Origin: Notospermus geniculatus
Lineage: Eukaryota; Nemertea; Pilidiophora; Heteronemertea; Lineidae
Direction of reading: 5' to 3'
DNA length: 64,000 nucleotides
Assembly (NCBI GenBank): GCA_002633025.1
Contig: NMRB01000950.1
Location: 162,121 to 226,120 of the forward strand
Shown: piece by piece, positions 50,835 to 59,879 of the stretch
Layout of the letters: each line of letters opens with the position of its first letter
Numbering within the stretch: position 1 is the first letter of the stretch
Program-made: the position numbers and the translations under genes
The notes under the pieces: model-generated
The model's database searches: none
Told to the model about the DNA's origin: nothing
The model's input: the letters and a program-made list of their open reading frames with translations, nothing else

Positions 50835-51290
50835 CACAGACTCAGAATCTAGCTCTGGTTGTGCTTCCGACTCCTCGACAGATTCCACCTTTTCTATCAA
50901 CCCAACCCCTTCATTCGAACGACTATCCACCGATTCATTATGCAACGATTCCTGATCGACTCTCGGCGGATCTGTATTTTTATTTCGATTTTCATCGGTC
51001 GATTCCATCTTTTCTAACCTCCCATCCTGAGTAGCGACGCTTTTTTCCTGCTCGCTCGGTTCCATGATTTTCACGTCATTTTGTTTGACAGGTGGCGCCA
51101 CCTCCGACGCCAGGACAAAGTCACACTTACGAACAAACGCAGGTTGTTTATCCTGGTCGTCAGAATGACATTCTGGCGATTCCGAGTCCGACGTTTCGCC
51201 CGTCGCGTACTTCTTCCGTTTGCGACAGAGGCAAAACAAATTGTAGAAACTAAACTCGTATCCGTATTTATAATTCATCGTTGTCGCCAT
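50835..51290 (-). CDS. RhoGEF-kinase alternative first coding exon (Duet-like isoform start)
   Basis: ATG at 51290-51288, with TGA in frame at 51314-51312, so the exon cannot be read from further upstream in this frame. Donor TCTGTG|GTTAGT gives 456 bp ending at phase 0, matching the next exon. Encodes MATTMNYKYGYEFSFYNLFC, LCRKRKK, then a long acidic Ser-rich region (ETSDSESPECHSDDQD, SVEESEAQPELDSES). The FYNLFCLCRKRKK stretch, with hydrophobic residues and cysteines before a basic cluster, could be palmitoylated; this is inference. Kalirin has a short Duet form that starts just before GEF2, and this exon has the same position. The model from here to 17072 is 1440 residues. Confidence 0.75.
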
Positions 51291-51640
51291 ATCACATCGG
51301 CCAATCAAATCTCAAGCTGGTATAATACTTTTGGTATGAAAATTGTCTGTTTTGAGGTTCGGTCGAAGATCCAGGAGGATTTTTGTTACATGTATGTCCT
51401 GAGATGAAGTTATGTCATAATGTTTGTTTATTCCAGATGTTTTTCAAATGCGATGCAAATTAGTCTCATTTTCATAATTTATGCAGCGTATTAATCTGTC
51501 CAGCAGATTGGTTTCATACTCCAAGAGTACCTACAAATAGCCTGAGAAAGTTAGACATCGGTCAAAGCTGAAACCTCACAAGTCAAGCCTTCTGATGTTA
51601 AAGAATACAAGAAACTCGAAGAATTGAGAACTTCCTACGC

Positions 51641-51886
51641 GACCAGAAAATTCTCCAATTCGCAGATCTGTGCACTTCCGCCAAAATCTCAACCAGAACC
51701 TCGATCTGAAACCGGCTGACGTGACGCCATCCATGATTCAGCTATGGTTGACTCTGATGCTACGTCTTTGACGTCACCGTCATGGGGTTGTCTGCATTAC
51801 GTCATTCAGTTTCAGACCGAGGTTGTGGTTGAGATTTCAGCGGATGTGTGCAGATCTTTGTCGTTTACGTCCATTTGAGCATGGTC
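51641..51886. mobile_element. GACCATTCTC-family palindromic MITE
   Basis: Arms with GCAGATCTGTGCACTTCC and GTGTGCAGATCTTTGTCG, CCTCGATCTGAAACC and complement. It lies 350-600 bp upstream of the Duet-like start codon, in the region where its promoter should be. Confidence 0.75.
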
Positions 51887-52185
51887 TATACAAGAAACTC
51901 GAAGAACCACTAAGAACTTCCAATGTGGACAGACGAACTTTCACAATTTCTCAGTGTAAAGACCCCTGGGAACTGACAAATAACTTTGTCATGGAACTCA
52001 AACATGGACAAACCGAGGATGCAAAATTCTCCATCTCACCACCTTTGTTCCTGGCCATCCTACTGACAAGAAACTGACAACCTGTCATTCATGGATTTAG
52101 AACTCTTCCACTGACAAGCCTAAAGAATGGAAAGAAAGCCCTGGTCTGACTGTCAAGACATTCCAATCGTGCTATAACAGGTCCT

Positions 52186-52455
52186 CAGGGTCGTAGCTAG
52201 CTTTTTTGCTGGTAGGGGGGGGGGCATTTTAAGCAGATGACCTCCTCGAACGTGGGCTTCGCCTTCCCGGTTTTGCGGGTCCAGAAAAATTTTGAAAATT
52301 AAGAAGCTCTGAGATGCGATTTGAGGTGAAGTTCCTGCACTCTGAGACATGAACAATAATGATCTTTTACCCCATTTGATTTTGCTGAAACAATTTTTTT
52401 GCACAATTTGCCTGGGGGGCATTTGCCCCCTGTCCCTATGCTAGCTATGGGCCTG
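52186..52455. mobile_element. CAGGGTCGTAGCTAGC MITE with GTCCT duplication
   Basis: Ends CAGGGTCGTAGCTAGC and GCTAGCTATGGGCCTG, with GTCCT on both sides. Interior includes GGGGGGGGGCATTTTAAGC and its pair GGGGGGCATTTGCCCC. Confidence 0.85.
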
Positions 52456-53439
52456 GTCCTAATAGAGAAACCTATCACGGTTAAATGTATGTGTACTACA
52501 TTCACTCTCGTAATTTCATGGTGGTCGGCCCAGATGTTTGGGCTGAAGTCCAACAACGAATCATGGCGCCTTGCCACTGAAGGAGAAAACTAGTGCCGTC
52601 AAAGAGTCGCCCTCTGTCACCTAAAGAATGGGCCTGACTGGGGGGTCGAATCTGGAACCTCGGTGGTGACAGGTGCTGCTGTCTCCACTTCACCACCCTG
52701 ACACCCTCTGATCTCTGATCAACAATAAACAAGCAAGCAAGAGAAACAATAAGATGGCTTATTTCACAACATTCCGTTCCAGACCTAAAAGCGTTAACCA
52801 TCTCCAATATCCATATTGTTATAGTATTGTCTAGAAAATGTCAGAGGTAGCAATGGAGCATGGATTACGTCAGCAGGGGTCGGGTGACAATACATAGACT
52901 TCATTATTGTATCATCAATAGATCTGATGACTAAACACGACAGGATTAATACGGTGGAAATTCAATGTCAAAATCACTTGATCTCGGCACTGATCACTGT
53001 AATGCATGATTTGGTAAACAGTATCAAAGGAAGGCACTGATGGATTCCGTGTGAGAAACTGGTGTGGAATGCTGAATTGGTTTAGGCCTACAACTGTTGA
53101 TGCCATTTTCGTAAATTTTGACACATGACAGCAAAATGAGTCGGAATGCACTGGAAAGAAGACTTAAAGGAGCACGGTATTGCCACTTTTTCTTGACAGT
53201 CAGCGCCACCACGCCACTCTCCAACCCGAGAGTCTAACTACGTTTCGGCGAATGACCCGATTTACTGTGTACATTTTGTAATGCATTTTTGTAGTAGGTC
53301 TTACTGCCGATTTGAGATGCAATACCTTGCTCCTTAAAGATGACACCAAAGAACAGATTACAGAAATGGACAAAGTCAAAATTCACAATGGGCAGACAAT
53401 CCTGAAATCAACAAACCGTTGATGTCACCTTGGGTCTTC

Positions 53440-53660
53440 TTTGCACATTCCAACTCGTTTTGTTGTCACAGGGTTGAACCCACAACAACTCAGGCTCAGC
53501 AGTGACAGGCACTGACATCTCCCCTATGCCATTCTGACACCAAAGATAGTGGCCAGCCAAGTCAGTCCGAACAGTGTCATGGTAATGAACCCACAACCAG
53601 ATGCCATGCACGCACGTCAACACTACACCATTCTGGCAGTGAAATTTGACCCCAATCCAA
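53440..53660 (-). repeat. Two tandem tRNA-like units
   Basis: On the minus strand: TGGTGTAGTGTTGACG...GTGGGTTCATTACC, then TGGCATAGGGGAGATG...GTGGGTTCAACCCTG. Each is an A-box-like and B-box-like pair. A related single unit is at about 52615-52700 and another on the plus strand at 31303-31370. Confidence 0.6.
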
Positions 53661-54039
53661 GTCCAACTGGTATCAAGGACGCCAATTTGTCCTTCAACCA
53701 CGTCAGCGAAAGTCTCTTCATTCACACTTTTAAAATATGCAACGAGTTTTGCACGTCTCCAAAACATCGGATCAATTCAAACTAAACAACCAAACAACCT
53801 CATCAATTCACATCAATGAGATCATACACAGATACCAGCGAGAAAACACAAAGCGTTGCCATGGTTACGTACAAAAAGAACTCCGTTACATAAGGAAGAA
53901 TGTTACCATTAACTTTTGTTCAGCGTCATGCTCGGTGGAGGGAAGATTTCCGAGCTCAAACTGGGAGCGAGTTTTTGGAATCTACAGGTGTTGGTTTTAA
54001 CATAAATGACAAGGAAGTGTTCTTGGTCAGCGCATCTCG

Positions 54040-54331
54040 CAGGCGCGGATGCAGGATTTTGGGCAGAGGGGGGTCAGGGCCACCGAGGTCGGTCGTTGCA
54101 GACGGGCGCTGAAGATACCTGCGCCAACGGGGATCTGGGGGGTCCTCCCCCAGAAAATTTTGTAATCTAGAAGGCCGTAGATGCGATTTCCTGGCATCTC
54201 AGTATCAAAACAGAAGCTTTTATTCTTGCGTTTTTTTTGCTTATTGTCACAAACTATTGAAGAAAAAAAAATTGGTGGTGCCAAGCAGGGGGTCACGACC
54301 CCCCAACCCCCCCCTCTGGATCCGCGCCTAT
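54040..54331 (+). mobile_element. CAGGCGCGGATGCAGG element
   Basis: Termini CAGGCGCGGATGCAGG and TCTGGATCCGCGCCTA. Interior differs from the 59719 family and contains GGGGGGTC / GACCCCCC pairs. No clean target duplication seen. Confidence 0.7.
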
Positions 54332-54345
54332 CTGACCATATTCTA

Positions 54346-54735
54346 CCACTTATCATGGCCATAGGTACCATCTCAAACTACTCATGTTCCTCACTTGGAT
54401 GGGGTCTTTTACTTGCCCTTGTAAAGAAACGAGGTACAAGGATGCACAGTGTTTCACGTAAGACGGGCGCAATCACGCTCGCAACCCTGCGCCCTGCAAA
54501 ATTGCACCGAGGAGCTCGATTGACCACACTCCTCGGCATCCTTGAAGTAACTGACCATCAGATTTCACGAGTGTGAACAGCTCTCCTCGAGCCTTTGAGG
54601 AGCTCAACTGATTGAGCTCCTGCAGATTTCAAACGTGAAGCACTGAATGATTATCCCACATGACCGAGGTTAAATTTGAACCCGGGACCTGCTGCTGGCT
54701 ATTCATGGCTCGAATAACCACTAGGCCAGCAGGGA
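54346..54735 (-). mobile_element. tRNA-derived SINE interrupted by an insertion
   Basis: Body at 54346-54441 and head at 54650-54735 (A box TGGCCTAGTGGTTATTCG, B box CCCGGGTTCAAATTTAACC) are separated by about 205 bp that is internally palindromic (GTGTTTCACGT / ACGTGAAGCAC-type ends, GAGGAGCTCGA / CTCGAG pairs). Confidence 0.75.
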
Positions 54736-55134
54736 TCCAACACGTTCATGTTCCTGACAATAGAAGCAGAAAATACAGCCAACCTCGAAGCAACGTACAC
54801 GTCTCCCGATATCTGCCCTCCTTGACAGCCAACCAATTAGGAATGACGAGAACTCTTCATTATATTTGATTGGTTGGTGAACGCGGGGCATAATTTGCCA
54901 ATTTTTACACAAATGAACATGTCTGGCAGTGACAAGGTGTCAAGAGATGACGAGTACTCGAAAATTTAAAAAGATGGCCTGGATTAGCCTGGGGTGGTCT
55001 GGTAGTCGAGTGGCTCATCACTACATTTTCGAGCAGTGAATGGTGAAAGCAGAGACCTTCAAGAAACCCTGGGCAAGCCAAGCTGGATCAATCATCAGCC
55101 AATCTGACCTCATGCATTATACATGTATGTCAAT

Positions 55135-55725
55135 TGCAAAGAATGTCTTGTACAAGGTCAAGGACAGACAACATCCAGCATGAGGTCAAGGACAGAGAAT
55201 GTAGGTCAACGACAATGAACATCCAACATGAGGTCAAGGACAGAGAATGTAGGTCAAAGACAGAGAATGTAGGTCAAGGCAGAGAACATCCAGCATGAGG
55301 TCAACGACAGAAACATAGGTCAAGAACAGGGAATGTAGGTCAAGGACAGGGAATGTAGGTTAAGGACAGAGAACAATCAGCACAAGGTCAAGGACAGAAA
55401 ACATCCAGCATGAGGTCAAGAGCAGAGAATGTAGGTCAGGACAGAGAACATCCAGCATGAGGTCAAGGCTAGAGAATAGGTCAGAGACAGAGAATGTAGG
55501 TCAAGGCAGAGAACATTCAGTATGAGATCAAGGACAGGGAATGTCAGTCAACAAGAGAAGTCCAGCATGAGGTCAAGGACAGAGAACTTAGGTCAAAGAC
55601 AGAGAATGTCTAAACAAAGGTCACAAAATGGAGGTCACGGACAGATTATCCAGCGTAAGGCCAAGGTCAGAGAAGGCAGGTCAAGGACAGAGATTATCTA
55701 GCATAATGCCGAGGACAGAGAATGT
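55135..55725 (+). repeat. Tandem repeat of AGGTCAAGGACAGAGAATGT units
   Basis: About 20 units of 20-45 bp: AGGTCAAGGACAGAGAA followed by TGTAGGTCA or CATCCAGCATG. Nearly every unit starts with AGGTCA, the consensus nuclear-receptor half-site, often as AGGTCAAGG. It lies immediately 3' of the candidate exon at 55765-55990 in minus-strand sense. Confidence 0.85.
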
Positions 55726-55764
55726 CCAGCACAGAGTCAAGGGCAAAGAAAACCATCAATTTAC

Positions 55765-55990
55765 CCTTCTGACCCTTGGTTGAGTTGAATGTCTCCTCTG
55801 TCAGGAAAATAGACACCTCTGTCAGAGGTCTTATCTCACACAGCGGAAAAAACTTGATACGTTGACCACTAATGAATCGTCCATTTGCTATGGCAACGAA
55901 ACCACTCGGAGCAAGGAGAGTAAACTGACGGGTGATTGCACAATCAGATGGTGGTGGCAAGACGGGTAGAATGAAGGAGCATGTGGGGGC
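55765..55990 (-). CDS. Candidate unassigned exon
   Basis: Minus-strand frame between CACCACTCCAG and a donor-like CAGAAGG|GTAAAT. It encodes non-repetitive sequence: APTCSFILPVLPPPSDCAIT, then LLAPSGFVAIANGRFISGQR and TEVSIFLTEETFNSTKGQK. Entry phase 0 would fit, but exit phase 1 does not match the next known linker exon (phase 0), so it needs another exon in between or belongs elsewhere. I recognise no family. The acceptor lies in a tandem repeat, which weakens the case. Confidence 0.3.
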
Positions 55991-55994
55991 CTGG

Positions 55995-56400
55995 AGTGGT
56001 GCAGTGGCACCTGTTTTGGGTTCAAGTGGGACATGACATAGACGACAGCTAGGCCTGTTAGGGTGGTACAGTGGCACCTGTTGTGTGTTCAAGTACGACA
56101 TGACATAGACGACATCGGCCTCTAGGCCTGTTAGAGTGGTGCATTGGCCTCTGTTGTGGGTTCAAGTGGGGAGATAACATAGATGACAGGTAGGCCTGTA
56201 GCACCTGTTGTGGGTTCAAGTGGGGCACGCCACAGACAACAGCTAGGCCTGTCAGAGTGGTGTAGTGGCACTTGTGGGTTCAAGTGGGACATGGCATAGA
56301 TGACAGCTAGGCCTGTCAGAGTGGTGCAGTGGCACCTGTTGTGGTTCAAGTGGGGCATGACAGAGACAACAGCAGGCCTGTCAGAGTGGCACCTGTTTTA
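55995..56400 (+). repeat. 65-70 bp tandem repeat with tRNA-like boxes
   Basis: About seven units of GAGTGGTGCAGTGGCACCTG, TTGTGGGTTCAAGTGGG, CATGACATAGACGACAGCTA and GGCCTGT. TGGTGCAGTGG resembles an A box and GGGTTCAAGTGG a weakened B box, only about 20 bases apart, shorter than functional spacing. Confidence 0.75.
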
Positions 56401-56459
56401 GGTTCAGTTCCAAGTTGAACCATTCTTCATGAGATAGAGAGAATCTGACAGCGAGATGG

Positions 56460-57525
56460 GCAAAATGGGGGGGGGGGGACAAGCAAGGACACAACATAGA
56501 GGACAGCTAGGCCTAACTGACTGGTGCAGTGGGACTTGTTGCGAGTTACGTCAGGTTCAAGTTTGACCTTTCTTCAAGAGGTCGAGTGGAATTTTCTTGG
56601 ATATCAATGCAAATGATAGATTTCCTCCAGCAATGATTCAAACTACCCCATCTCGCCTCCAAAGCCAGTGACAGTGAAATTCATCAATCAGGGACAGCCT
56701 GGGGGTTGCGACATTGGGGACACAAATTAGCCACCGAATATCAAGAAACAAACCAAATCAACTCCAATCTGAATTGCAAAATCCACAGAAAAAGAAATTT
56801 CCACAAAATCGTCGCTTGACAAAAATATTCAATCAGATATCAGCATCAGTGAGAATGCAGAAAATGAAATGACACAAATCTTGTACCGAACCGAGAATAG
56901 CACATAACGACACGGAATTAGAATCTTGATTTGAATATCACGAAATCATGGCAAATCCATCTCCTTGAACGAGTTGAAGAAAAAGTCAAATTCTGATTAA
57001 AATATTGAACTTTTGAGAAAAGATTGATGAAAATCACATCAAATTCGAAATTTATCTCTCAACGTTTTATCATCCATTGAATCAATCACTGAATACTTTT
57101 TAAAATCCTTGAATTACGAAAAAATCCCCAGAAAATCTGCCGAGGCTCCTCGTTCTGGCGATGTTAACACACCCCAAGAACTGATTGAGCCTTCTGGTCT
57201 GATTGCAGGGTATTGTGGGTAGGGGATGTGTCAAACGTCGTCACGGAAACGGTAAGTTGCTAGCGAGACCTGGATCGTGATTGACATGATCGATGGCTGA
57301 TATTAAATTCATCGTGATCGGCGCTGGTATGCGATATAAGGGAGCAGTTCAAAGGTCAGGCGGCTTCCATACGTCATATGAGATGGCATTTCAAGTGTTG
57401 GTAGATTTTGGTCCATCGTGTCAGGGGGCATCTCATGAGTCAGGACCCTTCGGAATGTAGCAGGAGGGGACATTTCAGAAGTGCTCAGGGACAATTAAGG
57501 GCATATATTGGTAGGGATATATGTG
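56460..57525. other. Intron/upstream sequence, no exon seen
   Basis: G-run at 56468-56479, then AT-rich sequence with no repeat I could match elsewhere. No coding exon supported. Confidence 0.4.
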
Positions 57526-57835
57526 AGGCGGCCTAGGAAAACCCGTCAGATGTCGCTGAATGATCAACAAGGGCTGTCAGATTGCCTGTGCATTGATCAG
57601 CTACTGTTTACCTGTTACGAAGTACATTTCAGCTATCAGGGTTTCTGCCAGAAATATTTTTGAGGGTATGCAGTTCTTCAAAATCAGCAAAAAACCCCAT
57701 GAAATTAAAGAAAATGGCCCTTTTCTGTTCTTTTGAGGGTACTCACAGCGTACCCTGCGTACCCTCTGGCGGAAACACTGGCTATTGAAGTGTGTGTGTT
57801 CACCAAGGCCATTAACACTTCCCTCAAATGCCACA
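57526..57835 (+). repeat. Dispersed repeat split by a MITE
   Basis: Second copy of the 10833-10993 repeat (CTAGGAAAACCCGT, TTGCCTGTGCATTGATC, GTTTACCTGTTACG, CCATTAACACTTCCCTCAAATG), interrupted at TTCAGCTAT by the 57637-57780 element. Confidence 0.85.
57637..57780. mobile_element. CAGGGTTTCTGCC...CACTG MITE with GCTAT duplication
   Basis: Ends CAGGGTTTCTGCCAGAAAT and TACCCTCTGGCGGAAACACTG, flanked by GCTAT on each side. The 10833-10993 copy of the host repeat shows the single GCTAT of the empty site (TTCAGCTATTGAA). Confidence 0.92.
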
Positions 57836-58580
57836 TCCCACAGGTTTCCCTATGTGGCTCACAAATGACACATTTAGGGCAGCAGCAAATTTGGTAGGAC
57901 AGGATGGTTCCATATCTGGGCCTTTTTGTATCAATGGGGGAGGGCTTTGAAAGCTTTTTGAAAGTCAAGAAACAGACAGTTGAAATTCAACAGTTCATTT
58001 CAGCAACTGTCAACTGCACTGGGCCACTTGCCCCAAACAAGAACGTAGCTACATATACAACACATACAATCATGTATTGCACTTTTCAGTCAACCAGACA
58101 TGAAACTAATCAGAAACGATTTTCCGTATCTCGAACCACGGCTCAGTTCTCTTGAAATCCTAAACTGAATGAATCCTACCAATTTCAATCTAAGTCGGCC
58201 TGATCTCTGCACACAACTGTACAACAGTGTACACTATGAAATAGATCAAAGAATAGATGAAACAACAGGTTGTATACCTATTGATGGATACAAACAGAAT
58301 ATTGCTTCAGGGTTCGCCTCGTCTTTGTGATCTTTTGGGTGTGTCAGTGTTTAGAATCTCACAGCGTTAACTTTCAATTGGAGCAATTCTGATCGATTAT
58401 TGCATTATTTTCATGTAGAACACCACCAAATTCCACATTTGGATCGTTCGTGTCTGCATGTCACGTATGATTGATTGGCGTAGTAAATATAACTATTGCA
58501 CCACTTAAGATGTGGCGGGTTTGATACCGCGTGCGAAGTCCATCAACACGAGTTCAGAGCCAAGGCCAAATATGGCACAG
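57836..58580. other. Sequence without a supported gene
   Basis: Ordinary AT-rich sequence. I found no exon, RNA gene or repeated family here. Confidence 0.4.
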
Positions 58581-58581
58581 G

Positions 58582-58700
58582 GACGGATCCACGATTTCGG
58601 AAAAGAGGGGGGCACTGTGCTAGAAACGTTGCTGTGGTGAATTTCAATGATTTGCTCCAAATTTCAGAATTTCACGGTCAATTTTACAGATTTGTTGGCA
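58582..58700 (+). mobile_element. CAGGGACGGATCC MITE, 3'-truncated
   Basis: Starts CAGGGACGGATCCACGATTT, has GTGCTAGAAACGTTG and AATTTCACGGTCAATTT, and breaks at GATTTGTTGGC, where a SINE tail (ATTATTTGTATGTGTATTTG) begins. Confidence 0.78.
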
Positions 58701-58980
58701 TTATTTGTATGTGTATTTGTATTAGATTTTTCCGTCAGGGCCAAAGCCATAGCATTATTGGCCCTGGTAAGTACAGAAGAGGCCATCTCAAGCTACTCAT
58801 GTTCCTCACTTGAATGGGGTCTTTTACTTGTCCTTGCAAAGGCACAAGGTACAAGGCACCACGGCTTAGTGTCCCATGCGACGGACTGAAGAGCCAGGAA
58901 TGAAATCCCATATGGCCCCGGGCTGGATTCGAACCCGGGACCTGCTGCTTGCTGAGCAGACGTGATAACCACTCTTGAGC
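58701..58980 (-). mobile_element. tRNA-derived SINE with long tail
   Basis: B box CCCGGGTTCGAATCCAGCCC and partial A box (GTGGTTATCACGTCTGC). Its ATACAAATACACATACAAAT tail faces the preceding MITE. Head truncated at AGAGTGG near 58974. Confidence 0.82.
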
Positions 58981-59376
58981 TCCTCAAGCCTGATAGCCAA
59001 TCATGTTCTCTTTCTCCCCACAAACAAAACGGGCCAAAAAGGGTCTCAAAAGTTGCCATGGTAACGTGTCTGCTGGTACGAGGGGACTGTACATGGAGAG
59101 AAAAGAGAACGACTGTTCCTATCCCTGTTTTAATGGTGAAGGAAGAATCACAACATCAGCTGATGTGTTTCCAAGATTTTTTCTTCCGCTTGACGTATCC
59201 CCACAATTTGACAGTTCACCCTGGTCCCCCCCAAGTCATGTCAACCTGTCGTCTAAAAACTGTCTCGAGCCCTGGTTGAGCTCTACTAGGCATAACACTT
59301 CACTGGCCTTGTTTCAGTAGGCCTACATGTAGATCGCCGGACAGATTCTGTTGCATCTACATGTACATGTCCCATT

Positions 59377-59519
59377 CAGTGTTTCCGCCAGAGGGTAGTA
59401 AGCGTACTGTGCTAGTACCCTCAAAGGAACAGAAAAGGAACATTTTCTTTAATTTCATAGGGTTTTTGTTGATTTTGAAGAAATTAGTACCCTCAAAAAA
59501 ATTTCTGGCAGAGACCCTG
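59377..59519. mobile_element. CAGTGTTTCCGCC...CCCTG MITE
   Basis: Inverse-orientation relative of 57637-57780: CAGTGTTTCCGCCAGAGGG and TTTCTGGCAGAGACCCTG. Flanks CCATT and CCATG differ at one base, fitting a decayed 5-bp duplication. Confidence 0.8.
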
Positions 59520-59718
59520 CCATGGGCGGATGTGCAAACCAGAATTACAGAGTCCAGTCAGCACTGATAATAGAGCTTGTGCAGTAGCTCATTGTGACGT
59601 CACTTTTGACCAGCGGTCCACCATGGTGATGTCAATGACAAAGTGCACCATGTGTAGATCACGTCGTAGTTGAAGTCACACACACTCCACTTGCGCTGAT
59701 GACAAAGTGTGCCATGTG

Positions 59719-59876
59719 CAGGGACGGATCCACAATTTCGGAAAAGAGGGGGCACACTGTGCTACAAACATTGAAATCTGTGGTGAATTTCAATGATTTG
59801 CTCCAAATTTCAGAATTTCACGGTCAATTTTACAGATCTGCTGGCCGAAAGGGGGCGCCCCCTGGATCCGCGCCTG
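59719..59876 (+). mobile_element. CAGGGACGGATCC MITE, complete, ATGTG duplication
   Basis: Best complete copy of the family: ends CAGGGACGGATCCACAATTT and CCCTGGATCCGCGCCTG, flanked by ATGTG on each side. 158 bp, with internal landmarks GTGCTACAAACATTGAAATC and AATTTCACGGTCAATTT. Confidence 0.9.
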
Positions 59877-59879
59877 ATG

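Noticed and set aside
53408-53767. 119-codon minus-strand open frame
   Set aside because: It spans two tRNA-like repeat units with A/B boxes and has no splice or domain support.
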